A program made the position numbers and the translations under genes. A stretch of 64,000 nucleotides of DNA from Polytrichum commune. Taxonomy: Eukaryota; Streptophyta; Polytrichopsida; Polytrichales; Polytrichaceae. The first letter of the stretch is position 1. Every line of letters begins with the position of its first letter. The stretch covers positions 36,409,554-36,473,553 of the forward strand of contig OX485803.1 in assembly GCA_950295325.1 (NCBI GenBank), in the 5' to 3' direction. Of this stretch, positions 46,601 to 59,489 are shown piece after piece. The notes beneath the pieces are model-generated. The model did not search any database, was not told the origin of the DNA, and saw only the letters and a list, made by a program, of their open reading frames with translations.

Positions 46601-47530
46601 TGAGCACTGCGCCTCCACCCAATGTGTGCCTTCTATGTATGGGTTTTTTTAAATGGGCGAGATTCTACCACTACACAAAACATCTGCTTTATTGCGGCCC
46701 ACACAATTTACCATTGACCCACATTGAGTGTCTTACAATCACTCAGTGGCAACTAGAGTGGTGCTCCATGACAAGTCATGAAGACCACTTAATTTAGCAT
46801 GGCACACCAACTTTAATGCCACAATAAATCAGATGTGTTGTATAGCTGAGATGCACAGTGCACACCTGTAGCTCGAGGAATATTTTGCAACTACAGAAGG
46901 TGAAAGAGAAGTTCCTTAATGGCAAGGAAAACCTTGGACAATAATTTTCATATATGGCAGATGAGCATTTTCGTCATGTGTGGTTCTGATGAGATGCAGA
47001 TGAGATGCAGGTGAGATTCTCACAAGATGTACATGTGGAAGGCAACATAGACAAAACTCAAATGATCACATGACTTGACACCAGGGAGATATGGATATGA
47101 GGTATGAAGTATGAAGAAGCAATTTTATAAAGAGGAGAACTTCATTCAAACAACCTAAAAGTGGAGACACGCTCCTAATATCAAATTCAAACATAATGTG
47201 GCACATGAATTCCTCACCATAGAAGGTATGCCATACCTACACCAACCAAACCTTCAAGAACACCAAGAATCTGAGACCTGTGACAACTTTCCAACCTTTT
47301 GATGACTTGAGAATTGACATGATAAATTGGATTAACAATGATTGTGGCAATTTATAATCTTTTAAGTCTTTACAAGCCCAGATATACATACCTTCATGTA
47401 ACCTGCTCTATCAATCTGAATTGGTTTCTGGCTTCAGAAACCAATGTTTCATCTCTAATCAGGTTTTGTTGTCGATACCACATGTAAGCAATTGCAACAA
47501 CAACCACCACCACTCACATATAAGGTAAAC
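46601..47530. other. No recognisable gene
   Basis: Downstream flank of the LRRC45-like gene, AT-rich, with short frames only. Confidence 0.4.
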
Positions 47531-47539
47531 CAGTGTTAA

Positions 47540-47900
47540 TCCAACACCCCTGAAATGTGGACAACTACATTTGAATGGTGTGTGGTTAGGTGTAGATATA
47601 AAAACAGACACCAAAAACACATATTTAAGAGGGACTGGACTATGTGCTCAAAATCTGTGAACGAATCTAGGCTCAAAAGTCAACATAATTGGGGGAACCT
47701 ATGTGTCCATTCAATGAGCACAAGAATCTTCACTTTAAAGATGAACAATGAATTCACATGAGCTCCAAAAATTATGAGAAAAATAGCTACAGGCACGATT
47801 CAAATTTGCTAAGATATCATCTCCCACAAATTGTGTGTTTCATATCCTACAAGAAGTGGATGCAGACAGAAAAGTGTCCAATTAAGGCCGCTTATGTTAC
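47540..47900 (+). repeat. Repeat family A, plus copy
   Basis: GAATGGTGTGTGGTTAGGTG, GGCTCAAAAGTCAACATAATT, ATGAGCACAAGAATCTTCACTTT, AGCTCCAAAAATTATGAGAA and CATATCCTACAAGAAGTGG occur in family order. It ends about 35 bp before the methyltransferase stop codon. Confidence 0.8.
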
Positions 47901-47935
47901 CTTCAGCAAATCAAGGATCCAAGGAGACATAGAGT

Positions 47936-49719
47936 TCAGACAATTTTTTGTCCATTAAATCTGTACAGATAGAGATTGATGCCGTCCACTCTGCTAACAG
48001 CCGAGGGCTCAAGTGCTTCAAAAGGCCAGCAAAATGAGACTACACGGGCCCCTGAGGGTAGTTGTTGACGCAACAACGGGAGTAATCGACCATTGCCCTT
48101 TGTACTCAAATACAAAGTCACAACGGAAGCATTCGTCAAGTCTACTGTAAATGCATCTCTACGCTCCACTGTAATCAAATGATTTAGACCTTCTTTGGTT
48201 ACTGCCCTCTCTGCCTCAGCATACAAAGCAGGGTCAAGCTCCGCTCCATATCCTTGTGCACCATACTTTTTTGCAGCTGCAACAGTTTAAAAGAACACAA
48301 CGTCTTCTCAAACCTTAACCTTCAAAGGACGTAGGGGCTCAATGTACGACCTATATACACAATTTCTACCAGCCTCACCAAGTCTTAGAATCATAGTTTA
48401 TATATTTATGGATTTGAAATGTTGTTAAATGCTTCATCCAATGTCAAGGAGACCATAAAAAACACTCATGTATGACCCTGATGATCAGAATACCAATTAT
48501 GTAATTTCATCCAGGGGCACCCAAAACTTCAATAAACATGAAGGTATTGAACCGATTTGAAAAGTGCACTAGAAGAATGAGTTGATTTCAGATACGGGCC
48601 ACATTAACACAATTGACTAAAAATGGAAGTATGTAGCTCAAATACATGTTTTTGTGCAAGGAGAGGCACAGACTGGGCGTCTTATATGCCTGACGGTTAA
48701 GAGCCAAACTCCCTTGTGAAACAAAGGAGGGGCTACAAAGAAAGCATTTACAACATTCATGGTCGTTATCATTTGAGGCTATGTAAAGCTTGGAAAAAAC
48801 CTAATCAAACACACTCAAGGTACCTGGATGTACTTTGCAAGAATTGATCAGAAATATGAAAAGTAGTGAAGGCATGACGAAAATTCCCTGTTCATGTCTT
48901 TACACAAAGTATGAAACTACATCTATTATGATGGTTGCTACTGTTCCAAACTCACTGCTTATCATTGGCTTTGTCATCCAAACTGCATGTAGAGATGCGG
49001 TCAAAAAGTGATGCGAACACTAGTGATTACAAAGTATTGAATCAATGGTTTTCATTTTGAATAGCTATACCTTCCCAACATATCAATGATGACGCAGCAT
49101 TTGATTACTTGAGTGAGCTCTGAAAGAAGTAAACATCGACTGGAAACAAGTCTCTAAACAACTACGCCAAGCGGTTGATGGTTTACCCTCATTCTTACAT
49201 TGAAGGTGACATTTTTTCTGTGGTACAGTAGTTTGTAACTCCAGTTGCATATTCTCTTCATCAATGATCACAATTCAGTGTTTCCAATTGGGGTTCAGCA
49301 ATGCTGACCGGCACATCTACTGGATACAAGTCTCTAAACAATTACTCCCAGTGGTTGATGGTTTATACTCTTGCTTACTTTGAAATTAAGCCAACTGGTT
49401 GATGTTTCACACTCATTCTGACATTGAAGGTGACATGCTTTCTGTAGTGCAGTAGTCTGAAATTCCCGTTACACATTGTCTTCATCAATGACCACAAATT
49501 ACAATCAGTACCTCCAACTGGGGTTCAGAAATGCTGACCGGCAATGAGGAGACGAGCATCGCCACAACCCAAGTCCACCACTCGATCGTCAGGACCCACG
49601 GCCGCGAGTTGCAGCATGCGAGCACCCACATGTGGAGGAGTGCCGACGTGAGGAGCGAGTCGGAGACCCGCCCAGTAGCGCAGCCATAGCCCCAATCGCA
49701 GCTGCTGCGGCACGGTCAT
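47936..49719 (-). CDS. Class I SAM-dependent methyltransferase, two exons, 173 aa
   Basis: Exon 1 is 49719-49539 and exon 2 is 48276-47936; the donor CCG/GTCAGC and acceptor TTGCAG/CT keep the frame, and the model closes to 173 codons plus TGA. Motif I is VVDLGCGDARLLI (Gly-rich loop DLGCGD at 49-54). It is preceded by TPPHVGARMLQLA, the lead-in of small methyltransferases such as the FAM173/ATPSCKMT-like group. The acidic ribose-binding loop is GAELDP (71-76). VVTLYLSTKGNGRLLPLL and LPSGARVVSFCWPF match later strands of the fold. The substrate cannot be read from sequence; lysine methylation of a mitochondrial protein is one possibility. No clear targeting peptide. Intron 1 (1262 nt) contains a family B repeat and a duplicated splice-donor region. 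Confidence 0.8.
48300..48720 (+). repeat. Repeat family B, uninterrupted copy (methyltransferase intron)
   Basis: Matches 5110-5990 without the nested family A insertion. Shared text: AAAGGACGTAGGGG…AATGTACGACCTA, AGCCTCACCAAGT, ATGTAGCTCAAATACATGTTTT. Confidence 0.7.
49080..49540. repeat. 230-bp tandem duplication spanning the methyltransferase 5' splice site
   Basis: GTCTCTAAACAAnTAC…GGTTGATGGTTTA…ATTGAAGGTGACAT…CTTCATCAATGA…GGGGTTCAG…ATGCTGACCGGCA occurs twice with an offset of 230 bp at its right end. The right copy ends at the real exon 1 donor (49538). The left copy carries the same ATGCTGACCGGCA text at 49301. Confidence 0.85.
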
Positions 49720-49724
49720 CGCCC

Positions 49725-50470
49725 TTAAACACTAAACCTTAAACCATCGCTACTCTCCCAAACGAAAGCCGCCAACAATATGAGCGTCCAGCGATCAAAC
49801 AGACTTCGATTCCCCGGCCGAATCCTCTACAGAATTGTTGCCATGTTGGTTGGTGCTCGTGCTTCAAGAGAACTTAATCAAAGTCTTCTATCAACGCATG
49901 TTACTAGGGTAGAGCCCTTAAACCTCCACCGCCATAGCCACTCTCCGAAACATAACCCACCAACAAAATGAGCGTCCAGCGATCAAACACACTTCTAATA
50001 TCCGGGCAGAGTCCTCTAAAGAATTGTTGCCGTATCGGTTGTGCTTTAATGAGAACTGAATCAAATATTTCTATCGATCCACGTTGCTGACCTAAAACCC
50101 TAAATCCCCGTCGACATAGCCATTCTCCGAAACCTAATTCACAAGAAGAAAAGTGATCGTCCTGCTTTCATCCAGAATTTTGCGTTTGGAGAATTACTGA
50201 AAATTTGAGTGGCGATTGCTTTGACTTGGATAAACTTCTTCTACCCATGGGTGTGGCCAGCAGTAACCCCTAATCACCATCGGCATAGCCACTATCTCCA
50301 TGGCACATCAACCCACCGAGACAAATTGAACGTCATACAACTGCGGAGACTCCAATTCTCCGGCGCAAACATGTGCAGAATTTTCAGTAGGTTAATCTCT
50401 GATTTCAATCGATCTCTGCATACGTGCAGGTTTGAACTTTGCGACGAAATGGCATGTTGTTGTCTGTATC
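49725..50470. repeat. Tandem repeat of about 188 bp upstream of the methyltransferase, about four units
   Basis: TGAGCGTCCAGCGATCAAAC recurs with an offset of 188 bp (near 49781 and 49969). More diverged units continue to about 50470, marked by CATAGCCACTCTCCGAAACnTAA and AGAATTnTTGC. The array begins within about 10 bp of the ATG on the minus strand and so occupies the 5' UTR/promoter. Confidence 0.8.
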
Positions 50471-50479
50471 ACTTCGGAT

Positions 50480-51766
50480 GCTAAGACTGCCATAAAGAAT
50501 ACTGCCTTTCTATGTCACTTGAATGTCTCCAAACTCCTTCCGAGATAGAGGGATTACTCAAAGTTCACGGAGGAATCCAAAGTGTCCAGTTTTTTGTTCA
50601 AGTCATGTAGATTGAAAGTTGAACAATAGCCCCAGATGAAATTGCTGAAAAGCTTCGTGACATCATCTCCTGCCTATTCCACACACAGAATTTCAAACCA
50701 AAACCTAAACTTAAGATGTTTTGGTTCATCAAAGTTATCACCTTTTAGCCAACCTTGTGAACAATGACCCTACTCAAATTGTCCAATACATCTTGTAAAA
50801 CTGTCGAAATTATTGAAACAATCGAGATAGCTCTCACTGGTATGTGGATCATTGAGAGATGTCTTGATGTCAATATCAATGACATATTGTGATGTGAGCA
50901 TTTCGTGAGGTATAGAGGAATAATCATTCATGCAAGTACATGATCAAGTTTTGGAAGCGATAAACAAAGGGGATTCAATAGTGAAATCAAAACTACTGTA
51001 ACCAAATCATTGGTTTCCATCCATGTTGCATAATGGGTTTTGTAAACATGAAGCTCATTGATTTAGAAATCCATTATTTATACAACATGTTCTAGAATAT
51101 TCATATATACGAATGTCTTTTTCCTGGGGGTCCATATAATTGTTAAGTCCAATACACTAGCAGAAAAAAAAAAGACATTGCATTTGGCCATAGCAACAAA
51201 AAATACCATGCCACCGTCTTGTTGGCAAGTTTTTCCTCCGCGCTCTGTTTTCCTCATCGTAGCCACCATGCGCAGGCCGGTGGTACTATCATGTCATTCA
51301 TGCCCATGCAGCATGCAGAAAAAATTATATGCCACCGTTTATGGACGGGGGATTGGTTGCATAAACATATGCCAATTCATTTGCTGACTCATGCACAACC
51401 ACGTCATCCGGGAGGCTCATGGTGGTTGCCATCTCCATTAGTGTGTGTAATAGGGTGCCGTTCCTTCTCAGTTGCCCACTCAACAACGAAGGCATATGCT
51501 TCATAGTTCATGTCCCACCCACGTTCCAAATCTTGCGGTGGTGATGTTTTCACATTGCATGCCATATACTTTGCAGTGGTTGCCAACCATCTATGGCTTC
51601 ATATGCATCCCCAAATCTTGATCATTGCAACCACACGCGTGGTTGAAATGCTTAGGTTTGGGTGGAGGACAATGGTGGCAATTAGGTCACATGTGTGGTT
51701 GTCATGTGTGGCCAGGTGGTAGTTGCAACGACTGTGATTATGCAACATGAAGGTGTGTCGCGATAG
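50480..51766. other. No recognisable gene
   Basis: Intergenic DNA with short frames on both strands. 51180-51720 is enriched in GTGGTTGC/GCAACCAC-like words, suggesting old repeat DNA. Confidence 0.4.
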
Positions 51767-51771
51767 GTGAC

Positions 51772-53015
51772 TATGAGCCCAAAATGGTTGCTCATATTTG
51801 TTTTATGTTTAGAATTTATTTAGAATTGCATTTGAAGTCATTATTGAGATATCAAAAAGTATAAAAAGAGTGAGGGTTGGTGTGGATTTATGTTTTAGGC
51901 CTTAAGCCTACTTTTTGTGGTTAATTAGGAGCTTAGTGGCATTAGGGAGTGTTTTTGTTAAGTAAGTAGTGTTTGATGAAGCAAGGGGAAGGTCCTTGGG
52001 TTTAAGTGTTTGAATTGGGATCTATCTTGTTGGTTTAGGGGGTGAGGGTTTAGTGGATAGGATAAGGTCCTACTAAGTAGGAGAGAGGGAGGGGTTAAGC
52101 CCTCTTGGTTTTTTAGGTGTGTCTCTCTTTTTCCTTTTTTGGTGTGTGTGGGAGCGGGGGTCCTAGTGGGGGTCTCTCTCTTGAATTTTGAGAGAGGAGG
52201 CTTGACCGAATGCGGCAGTTTCAAGGATCTCAATCCAGCAAGCTGGAGGTTTAAGGCTTGGCCGAATGTGGCAGTGGTTGACCGAATGCGGCAGTTTCAA
52301 GGATCTCAATCCAGCAAGCTGGAGGTTTAAGGCTTGGCCGAATGTGGCAGTGGTTGACCGAATGCGGCAGTTTCAAGGATCTCAATCCATCAAGCTGGAG
52401 GTTTAAGGCTTGGCCTAATGCGGCAGTGTCAAGGAGCTCGATTCAGCAGCTGGAGGTTTAAGGCTTGGCCGAATGCGGCAGTGTCTAGGAGCTCAATCCA
52501 GCAGCTGGAGGTTTAAGGCTTGGCCGAATGCGGCAGTGGTTGATAGCAGTGATAGAGGCCGTCCCAGTCTACCCGGTGACGGGCGATGACGGGCCAACCC
52601 TGAGCCCAAACAGCGCAATATATTAGTCTTGTACCGGAGACTGAGATTGGGTTAGGGGTGTTGGTTAGAAGCATTAACACTATATTACATAGTGTGGTAG
52701 TTAATTAGACTAGGAGATAAGGCTCACACTTGGGAATGAGATTAGTAACGTGTGAGAGGGCATAAGTGAGAGGGGGCGACATTAGGGGGTTAGACTTAGG
52801 AAGATATTTGAGTGGTGGGGTGTGCTAGAGTGTAGTAAGAAGGGAACTAGTGGAAAAAAGCATTTTTCAATGCGTGTACTCTTGTATTGGAATAAACTAG
52901 GGTGCCAATGTGGATGAGGAATAGGTTGGAAGTTGATGATGCTGCAAACAACGAATGTGAGCTACATACCCCCACCCGGACTACGGCGCATAAGGGTGGG
53001 TGGTTTGGCCTCACA
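51772..53015. mobile_element. Solo-LTR-like element of 1244 bp related to 12816-15829
   Basis: The left end TATGAGCCCAAAATGGTTGC resembles TGTGAGCCCTAAATTATGC of the 3-kb element. The right end carries CACCCGGACTACGGCGCA and finishes GGTTTGGCCTCACA. It is flanked by GTGAC (51767-51771) and GTGAT (53016-53020), a near-perfect 5-bp target duplication. Ends are therefore LTR-like with no internal region left. Confidence 0.65.
52200..52545. repeat. Tandem repeat (76-bp, then about 53-bp units) inside the solo LTR
   Basis: TTGACCGAATGCGGCAGTTT recurs at 52202, 52278 and 52354 (period 76). Shorter units built on CTTGGCCGAATGCGGCAGTG and GCTGGAGGTTTAAGG follow. Confidence 0.9.
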
Positions 53016-53020
53016 GTGAT

Positions 53021-56000
53021 GTACATGTACATGTACACATACTACTAGTGGTCTAGACAATGTACATTGTCTTCGGTATTGCATATATTTGTCATTATTG
53101 TGTATTGATTTGACTATGTGATATGTTATTAGATTATTTATTTTTAATGTATGAACTATATTTATTATTATTTTGTGAAATCACATGGATATTGAGGTAT
53201 GTACATGATTTTCTCTATCATATATAAATTGTTTGTGACCCATTCCTTTCAATGCCTTTGCAATTATAAGGTTATTTCATAGTAGCTTCACATTGTGAGG
53301 GCAAATGTCATTACAAACTTAGATAGTCTAAGCTATTATTAACCCTAGAAGTTCTTATTGCAATCTCACGTCCAACATATTGGGAATTGCATGCAATAGG
53401 ACTGCTATGTCATTATGCCTTCCAATTAATATTCCCTACCCATTTCAAAACTGCTATACGCAATGTGTACCACCCCTCCGCAACCAGTACATTGTGGAAT
53501 TTTTCCAATTTTGGTCTCCCACCGCCACCTTTGTGCATTTGTTACGTTGCTCCACTAAATATACAAGCTGCTCCAACTCGAAGGTCTGCAAACAATCTCA
53601 CTTCCAAAGTTTTAAGATGTCCCATGAGGCGGAATAAATGAATGATGGTTGGATGCATATTAATCCAGGACAAGGAGGGGCGACATTGAGAGGAGTGTGG
53701 CCCCTCCGTACCGTGGGCATAGAACCATTTGCTAACATTAGATATTCGAGTTTGTTAGTCTCATAGGAATCTTCCCACATCATCACAAAGCATTTTTTTA
53801 TGTGGCAGGCCAAAAAATATTTAGTGCAGCACATTAACATCTTGCATAGAAGAGAAGCATGTGCACAATGCAAGTGTGTACGACCTAAAAAAATATGGTA
53901 TGGTAGTGGACAATTGGACTGTGGTAATCAAGAAGTGCACAACAATAGGCCAGCCAAAGGCCATCAGAGAAGGGATTAGAAAGGTGTTGTGACACACAAA
54001 ACAAGTTGGTAGTAGGTAAGTTTCCCATTCACATGTATTTATTATAAATGTTGCATTCAACACATAAATCATGTGGTGCACAACACACAAAAAATTGTGC
54101 AATTTAAATGTAAACAAAAACATAACAATCATTCAATCAATTTGGAACACATAGTGACAGTGCCAAATGTGCGATCTGGAATCATGAGGGAATGGATGCA
54201 TAGTAATTAAGTGCCACGCTAGTGCTACGTGATGATCATTCATGAAATACAGTGTACACATGAGTTGGGAGGATGTAGTTCAAAGAGCTTGCGAAACACG
54301 GGCGTGCACACCACAACAAAGAATGTGTGGAAGACCATGCTCACATCCAGAGCAAGCACAACCTATTCAATTTGTTGCAATGAATGTGTGCGAACAATAC
54401 ATGTTTTGTTGGTGAGACATAGCAGCGTTATCATACATGTCGAAAACAATGTGTGTGAGAATGTAGTGACTACATCAAATTGGAGAGAAATATACAATGA
54501 CTTTGTATGACAACCATTTTTGATATGAAGACAGATGTGCAAGGGCATGGCCACAAACGACTACAGTGTGGGCAACATGTTTTGCACTCCTAGGGGGACA
54601 GGTAGTAAGAGAGGAAAGAAAAATAAAGTTGCATACTTTGGATTATTGAAACAAATATTGCACACGGACTACAGGAGTGTGAGCACCCCTAAAATTTTAC
54701 TACAATGTGCAAGGGTCCTCAACAATGTGGGTGTTGATGGTGGCACAAACTCCGATGATGGACAAAGACGGCTTCCTAGTTGTAAACTTTAATCAACTAC
54801 TGACATTGAGGCATAAGTATTTATATTTCTTTCGCAAGTGCAACAATGTTTTTTTTCTTGCAAAGGTGGGCAACCCAAAATGGTGAGTAGTTTAGCACAA
54901 GGAGTCAAGGTCGAAGCATGTTGAGTCCACCACATAGTACATAAGGCTAGACCCAACAATGTTGTTGCCATTGAACGCCCAATCCATGCCTAACCTTGTG
55001 GGGGCTATTGTACTGTATGCGTTAAACGCTGCAATGGCGAACGAGCCCTTGAGGACGTGTGCATTGCATGTGTAAACAAAAATGGGTTAGCATGTGTATG
55101 TGACAGAGGAAGAATGTGGGGAAAAAATCGGATGCCATTGCTATTGGAATGGTGTGGCCATGATATGTGCAGGAATGTGTTTGTAGTGTGATGGGTGGGC
55201 ATGTGAAGGATATATGTACAAATGTATTGGGCGGTATTTTATTTGCGACAGTGGATGTGGAGGGGCAACCAATGTTTGTTCCCTGAATTTTCTTTGAATT
55301 AATTGGGTTTTTTTTTATAAAATAAAAATAAAAATTGGGGGTTGGGGGTTGGGGGTTGGGTGGGTGGGGGTGTGGGGGTGTAGGGGAAGACATAACCCAC
55401 TACAACGGAGAACATGTTGTAAGGTAGAAAAACATCAAAGACAATATTAAAAACAAGTTCCCATCATATGCTAAGGACTAGAAGTGAAGTTGTGTAATGT
55501 AGTGTTGGGTTTGAGGGCCAAAATGTAAACGTACACGTAAAAAAAAATTTAAAATGACATTAGCCACCATATTTTATGCAAAAGCATTGGAGATTGTCTG
55601 GAAGGTGGACATAATTAGAGAAAATGATGCCATGTTTGTGGTTGTGTTGTGGCTTGAAGAAAATTGGCACAACACAAGGAATTATTGATTTTAATTGTAT
55701 TGTGTGTAATGCGATTGGAGTGCATACTTGGGAATGTGGCTATGGATGATGACGATGAACGTATAATGTGTGTTGTATGGGTATGCAAATTTGTTATGCT
55801 TTGGAAACATGTTTGCAATTGAACACAACATATTGATGTAGCACAAAAACATGTCACAAGCAATTTGTACATTGGTATTCCCAACAAACGTGAATAGTAT
55901 GCATTAATTGCCCTCAATGTAAAACAACCATCTTGAACCACAACATTGTACATGCTTTGAGATCGCTAAGAAAACACATATTGGCAGCCATAGGCCACAT

Positions 56001-59000
56001 CTTTGTTCACTTTAGTTGGTGATGAAAGATAGCAACCATACTTGGAAGGCATCCAACAAAATCGCCATAACTTTGTGTGTTGTAATCGTTAGACATTGCC
56101 ATAGTTGCTTCAAACACGTTGACGTATAAGCAGGAGCACCGATCTAGGAATGGGCACACACATTTCACCCAAAATAAGGTATAATAATCATAGTGCCATC
56201 ACACATCAATTGTGGCCATGATGGTAATGAGGTTGCCCATAGGATGGGAAAAGATTGCCACATTGGACTATAATTCTTATTGTGTGTGGTGGCTCCTTCC
56301 ACATATGTAGGCATCATAATTTTGCATTGGGCACTTCCAAACCATGTTGCCCATTGACACTATTGAGCATATTGCATCCCACACAGATGCAATGAAGGGC
56401 ATTTAGCGTTACATTTATGCCCCCGGGGGGGGGGGGGGCAACACCTGCTTGTGATTGCCAAGTTTGATATACTTTTGGCAATGTAGGTGTGCTTGTATGA
56501 GAGTAGTATGGGTCAAAGTGCCTCACCAAGTTAAGTAAAGAATGATTCTTGGAAACCAAACTTGGTCATATTATTTAAAAACTTATTCATGGAATCCCTA
56601 TACTCAAAAAGATGTTCTCCCCCTAGTACAATTGGTTGCAATTACATTTCGGTAGAAGAGCTTGGCAACACAAATAAGCAAGGTTGGCCTTGAAGGCTCA
56701 TATACGATGCTTTAACAAATAAAATGCTTGAGCACACTTGATGGGTGTTAAACCTAAAAAATGTGTAATTTAAGGTAAAAACGCCTAGTTCAACCATCAT
56801 TGCACCTATTCTAACACCTATTTTTTATCTGCTTGCAAACGGCATCCAACTCTTAATCAATCAGCAACCCCCTATAATTATATTGGTTTTGTTGGAAATT
56901 GTGATGTGTGATAACATACTCCAATTCTAACCATTGCATTACCATTTATATTAATATATATAACTTTGTATGAAGAATAATATTTTCATAATGTGGCTCA
57001 AGTCCTTACTATTTGATTAAGTGATTACAACCCTGATTTATGATGGGCTAGAAATCTAGTGTATTGAATGTTAGTTAGTGCAAAATGGGCATTTGAATTA
57101 AATCAACCAAATTAACTTAGATTTTTGTGTTCATGACGACTGCAAGTCATGCTCACTCAATATATATAATCGTATAATAAATATATCAATATTATATATC
57201 ATTTATATCATACAAAATTATAGAACTCAAGCCATTACATGCACATGTGAACTCAACATTATTTTAATTACAATATTGAAAATCATAAAGTGCCAACATT
57301 ATACACAACTCAATGATGAGGAAATTCACTTTCTGCAAATAACATGACCATGTGATTGTTCTTGAAGGGCATACAATTGCATCCTTGTACTTAATTACAC
57401 ATGCTCCCATTTACAAACCTTGTCTTGACTCTCACACCTCTATCAAACTACCAAGGGCATCTATGCACAAATCATATATTATGCTCCAATCCACGTGTTC
57501 TCCAATTCGGTTGTGCTCTAGCATGATCCCTACCAATTCAAACAAAAATCACAATAAGCGGTCTAGATTAGACAAGGGACATTAACAATAGTAATTAAGC
57601 TACACATTTGTGTGTCTTCTATTTGTAGCCTCTAACATGGGCCTCCAATATCTTACCTTCTAATAGGAAGCTAACAACGCCAATATGAAAAGTGAATAAT
57701 GTTGGTATGTAAAGTATGAATATTATGAATAGTATATTCAATAGATAATGCCCGGATGAACGATGCTTCATGTGAATGGTTATTATAATTATGAGTAGGC
57801 CAAGAGTAAACCTCCACCCAAAATTCCAAGTGTCATCATGAATGTATGAATAGTAAATGAATATTACGACTTTGTTGAGGGACATAATATAATTGACATA
57901 TTATAAGGTTAGTAGAATTAATTGACCCACATGGCTAAATAATGTTACGACTAAGAACCATGCTCAAATTCTACATTGTAGGTGTTTCTATAACCTCAGC
58001 ATAGCAATCTTTCATTTGATCGAGGCTTCTAATGAGGTCAAAAGACATGTTGCATAGATTGAAACAAACACAAAAGCCAAGAAATATCTCATGATAGAGA
58101 GTCCTTCAAAGAGGTCTTTCAAAGTGGCTTCCAAATTTGGTGGTTCTTTGGAGGACCATATGGATAACTCCAATTTCTTAACATTATTGTGTTTGATGTT
58201 CCATCTTTATTGCATTTAGATCATAAATTATACGTGTGGTGCTTTTTTCAGACAAGTTGCACACAACGCGTGTGAAAATTTTGTTTTTGGTGAATACAAT
58301 ATGTTTTTTTATAATTGTCTTCCATGTTATAAGGATAGATGTAACAAGATTAAACAACATATCAAACCGAAGTCGGTGTAAGTTGTTGGCGCCTCCATTT
58401 GCTTGACTTTATGTTCATGGTACACCAATCGAGTTTTTGAAGTAGTGTTATCTTGGAGATAGTGCAACATGATGAAACTAGATACAAACATGCAACTTTA
58501 TGTGATAGACCACTAGCAATCTAATGCTTTTAGTTCTATAAAAGCTTATTTCATGTCGGTGGAGCACCGATGTTCAATTTTTTTTCTCTTTATCTTTAGA
58601 AAAACTAAGAAGTGTGTTTCAAAAATGATTTTTTCTTTTCTTTCCTTTTTTTCTTTGTGATAGGTACTATTGGAAGAGAATGATAGATGCTTGCAATTGC
58701 AACTAAGAAGGTTCAAGACGAACCTCACTCGACTATGATACATTCTCACCCCCACTTGAGGGGATGAGCCTTGAGAAATGGACCGTGATCAAAGGGCTTG
58801 AGAACTCTAACCGGTGGCAATGTGAGGCACTTATTTGAATTCTGAAGGTAGATGGACTGCATGAGGCCTTCTTGTTTATACAGGAGAGAAGGTTTTGTGT
58901 GGCATGTGGGCGAGCACCACTTTCCCCACATGGCAAATTTTGTAACAAAGGATAATTGAAGGGCCATTGAGGGAAGATCACATTTATAATATTATTTACT

Positions 59001-59320
59001 GTCCCCATGCAAATTACTTTGGGTCAAAATCTGATTACAAAAACTCACAAATCTGTTATTGATCCCTATGAAAACCACGATAGTAAAAACATAATTTGGG
59101 AAATATTTTGTAACGATTGTGGTGATAAGTGTTCAAAATAGCGTAGAATATCGATTTTATTGCACGTATCAGTGTAGATGTGTTTATCAAAGGGATTACT
59201 CAATACATTGGACGAAACGATGACGTATGTGGACGTAGATGAACGGTGGAGGTGAGAAGAGCGACCACCATAGTGGACGGAGGTCGGACAATGTTTGACT
59301 TGCAGGTGACAGAACAATGA
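53021..59320. other. Gene-poor AT-rich region, nothing recognised
   Basis: Over 6 kb with only short frames, none with a motif. Words such as CACAACA and TGTGTG are frequent in 53.6-56.5 kb, suggesting one or more unrecognised decayed elements. A run of 13-14 G bases lies at about 56423, and G/T-rich runs lie at 55335-55385. Confidence 0.45.
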
Positions 59321-59324
59321 ACGG

Positions 59325-59485
59325 GGAGAACCAACCGCTAGTTACAGATGAACCGGTTGAATTTGAGAAATAACCGGTTGAAGTTCACGACTTCAGGAAA
59401 ATCGCCCATCATCTTGGAGGAATCTACGGGATATACTCCAAACTAATGAAGAAAAACCGAAAGATCACAAACATAACCGGTTGGA
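59325..59485 (+). repeat. AACCGGTTGAA-rich repeat, plus copy
   Basis: Matches the complement of 19255-19450 next to the Gypsy integrase. Probably a relic of the same retroelement family. Confidence 0.6.
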
Positions 59486-59489
59486 CTTG

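Noticed and set aside
56423-56437. Long G run as a G-quadruplex or regulatory signal
   Set aside because: A single homopolymer in unannotated DNA, whose length may be a sequencing artefact.
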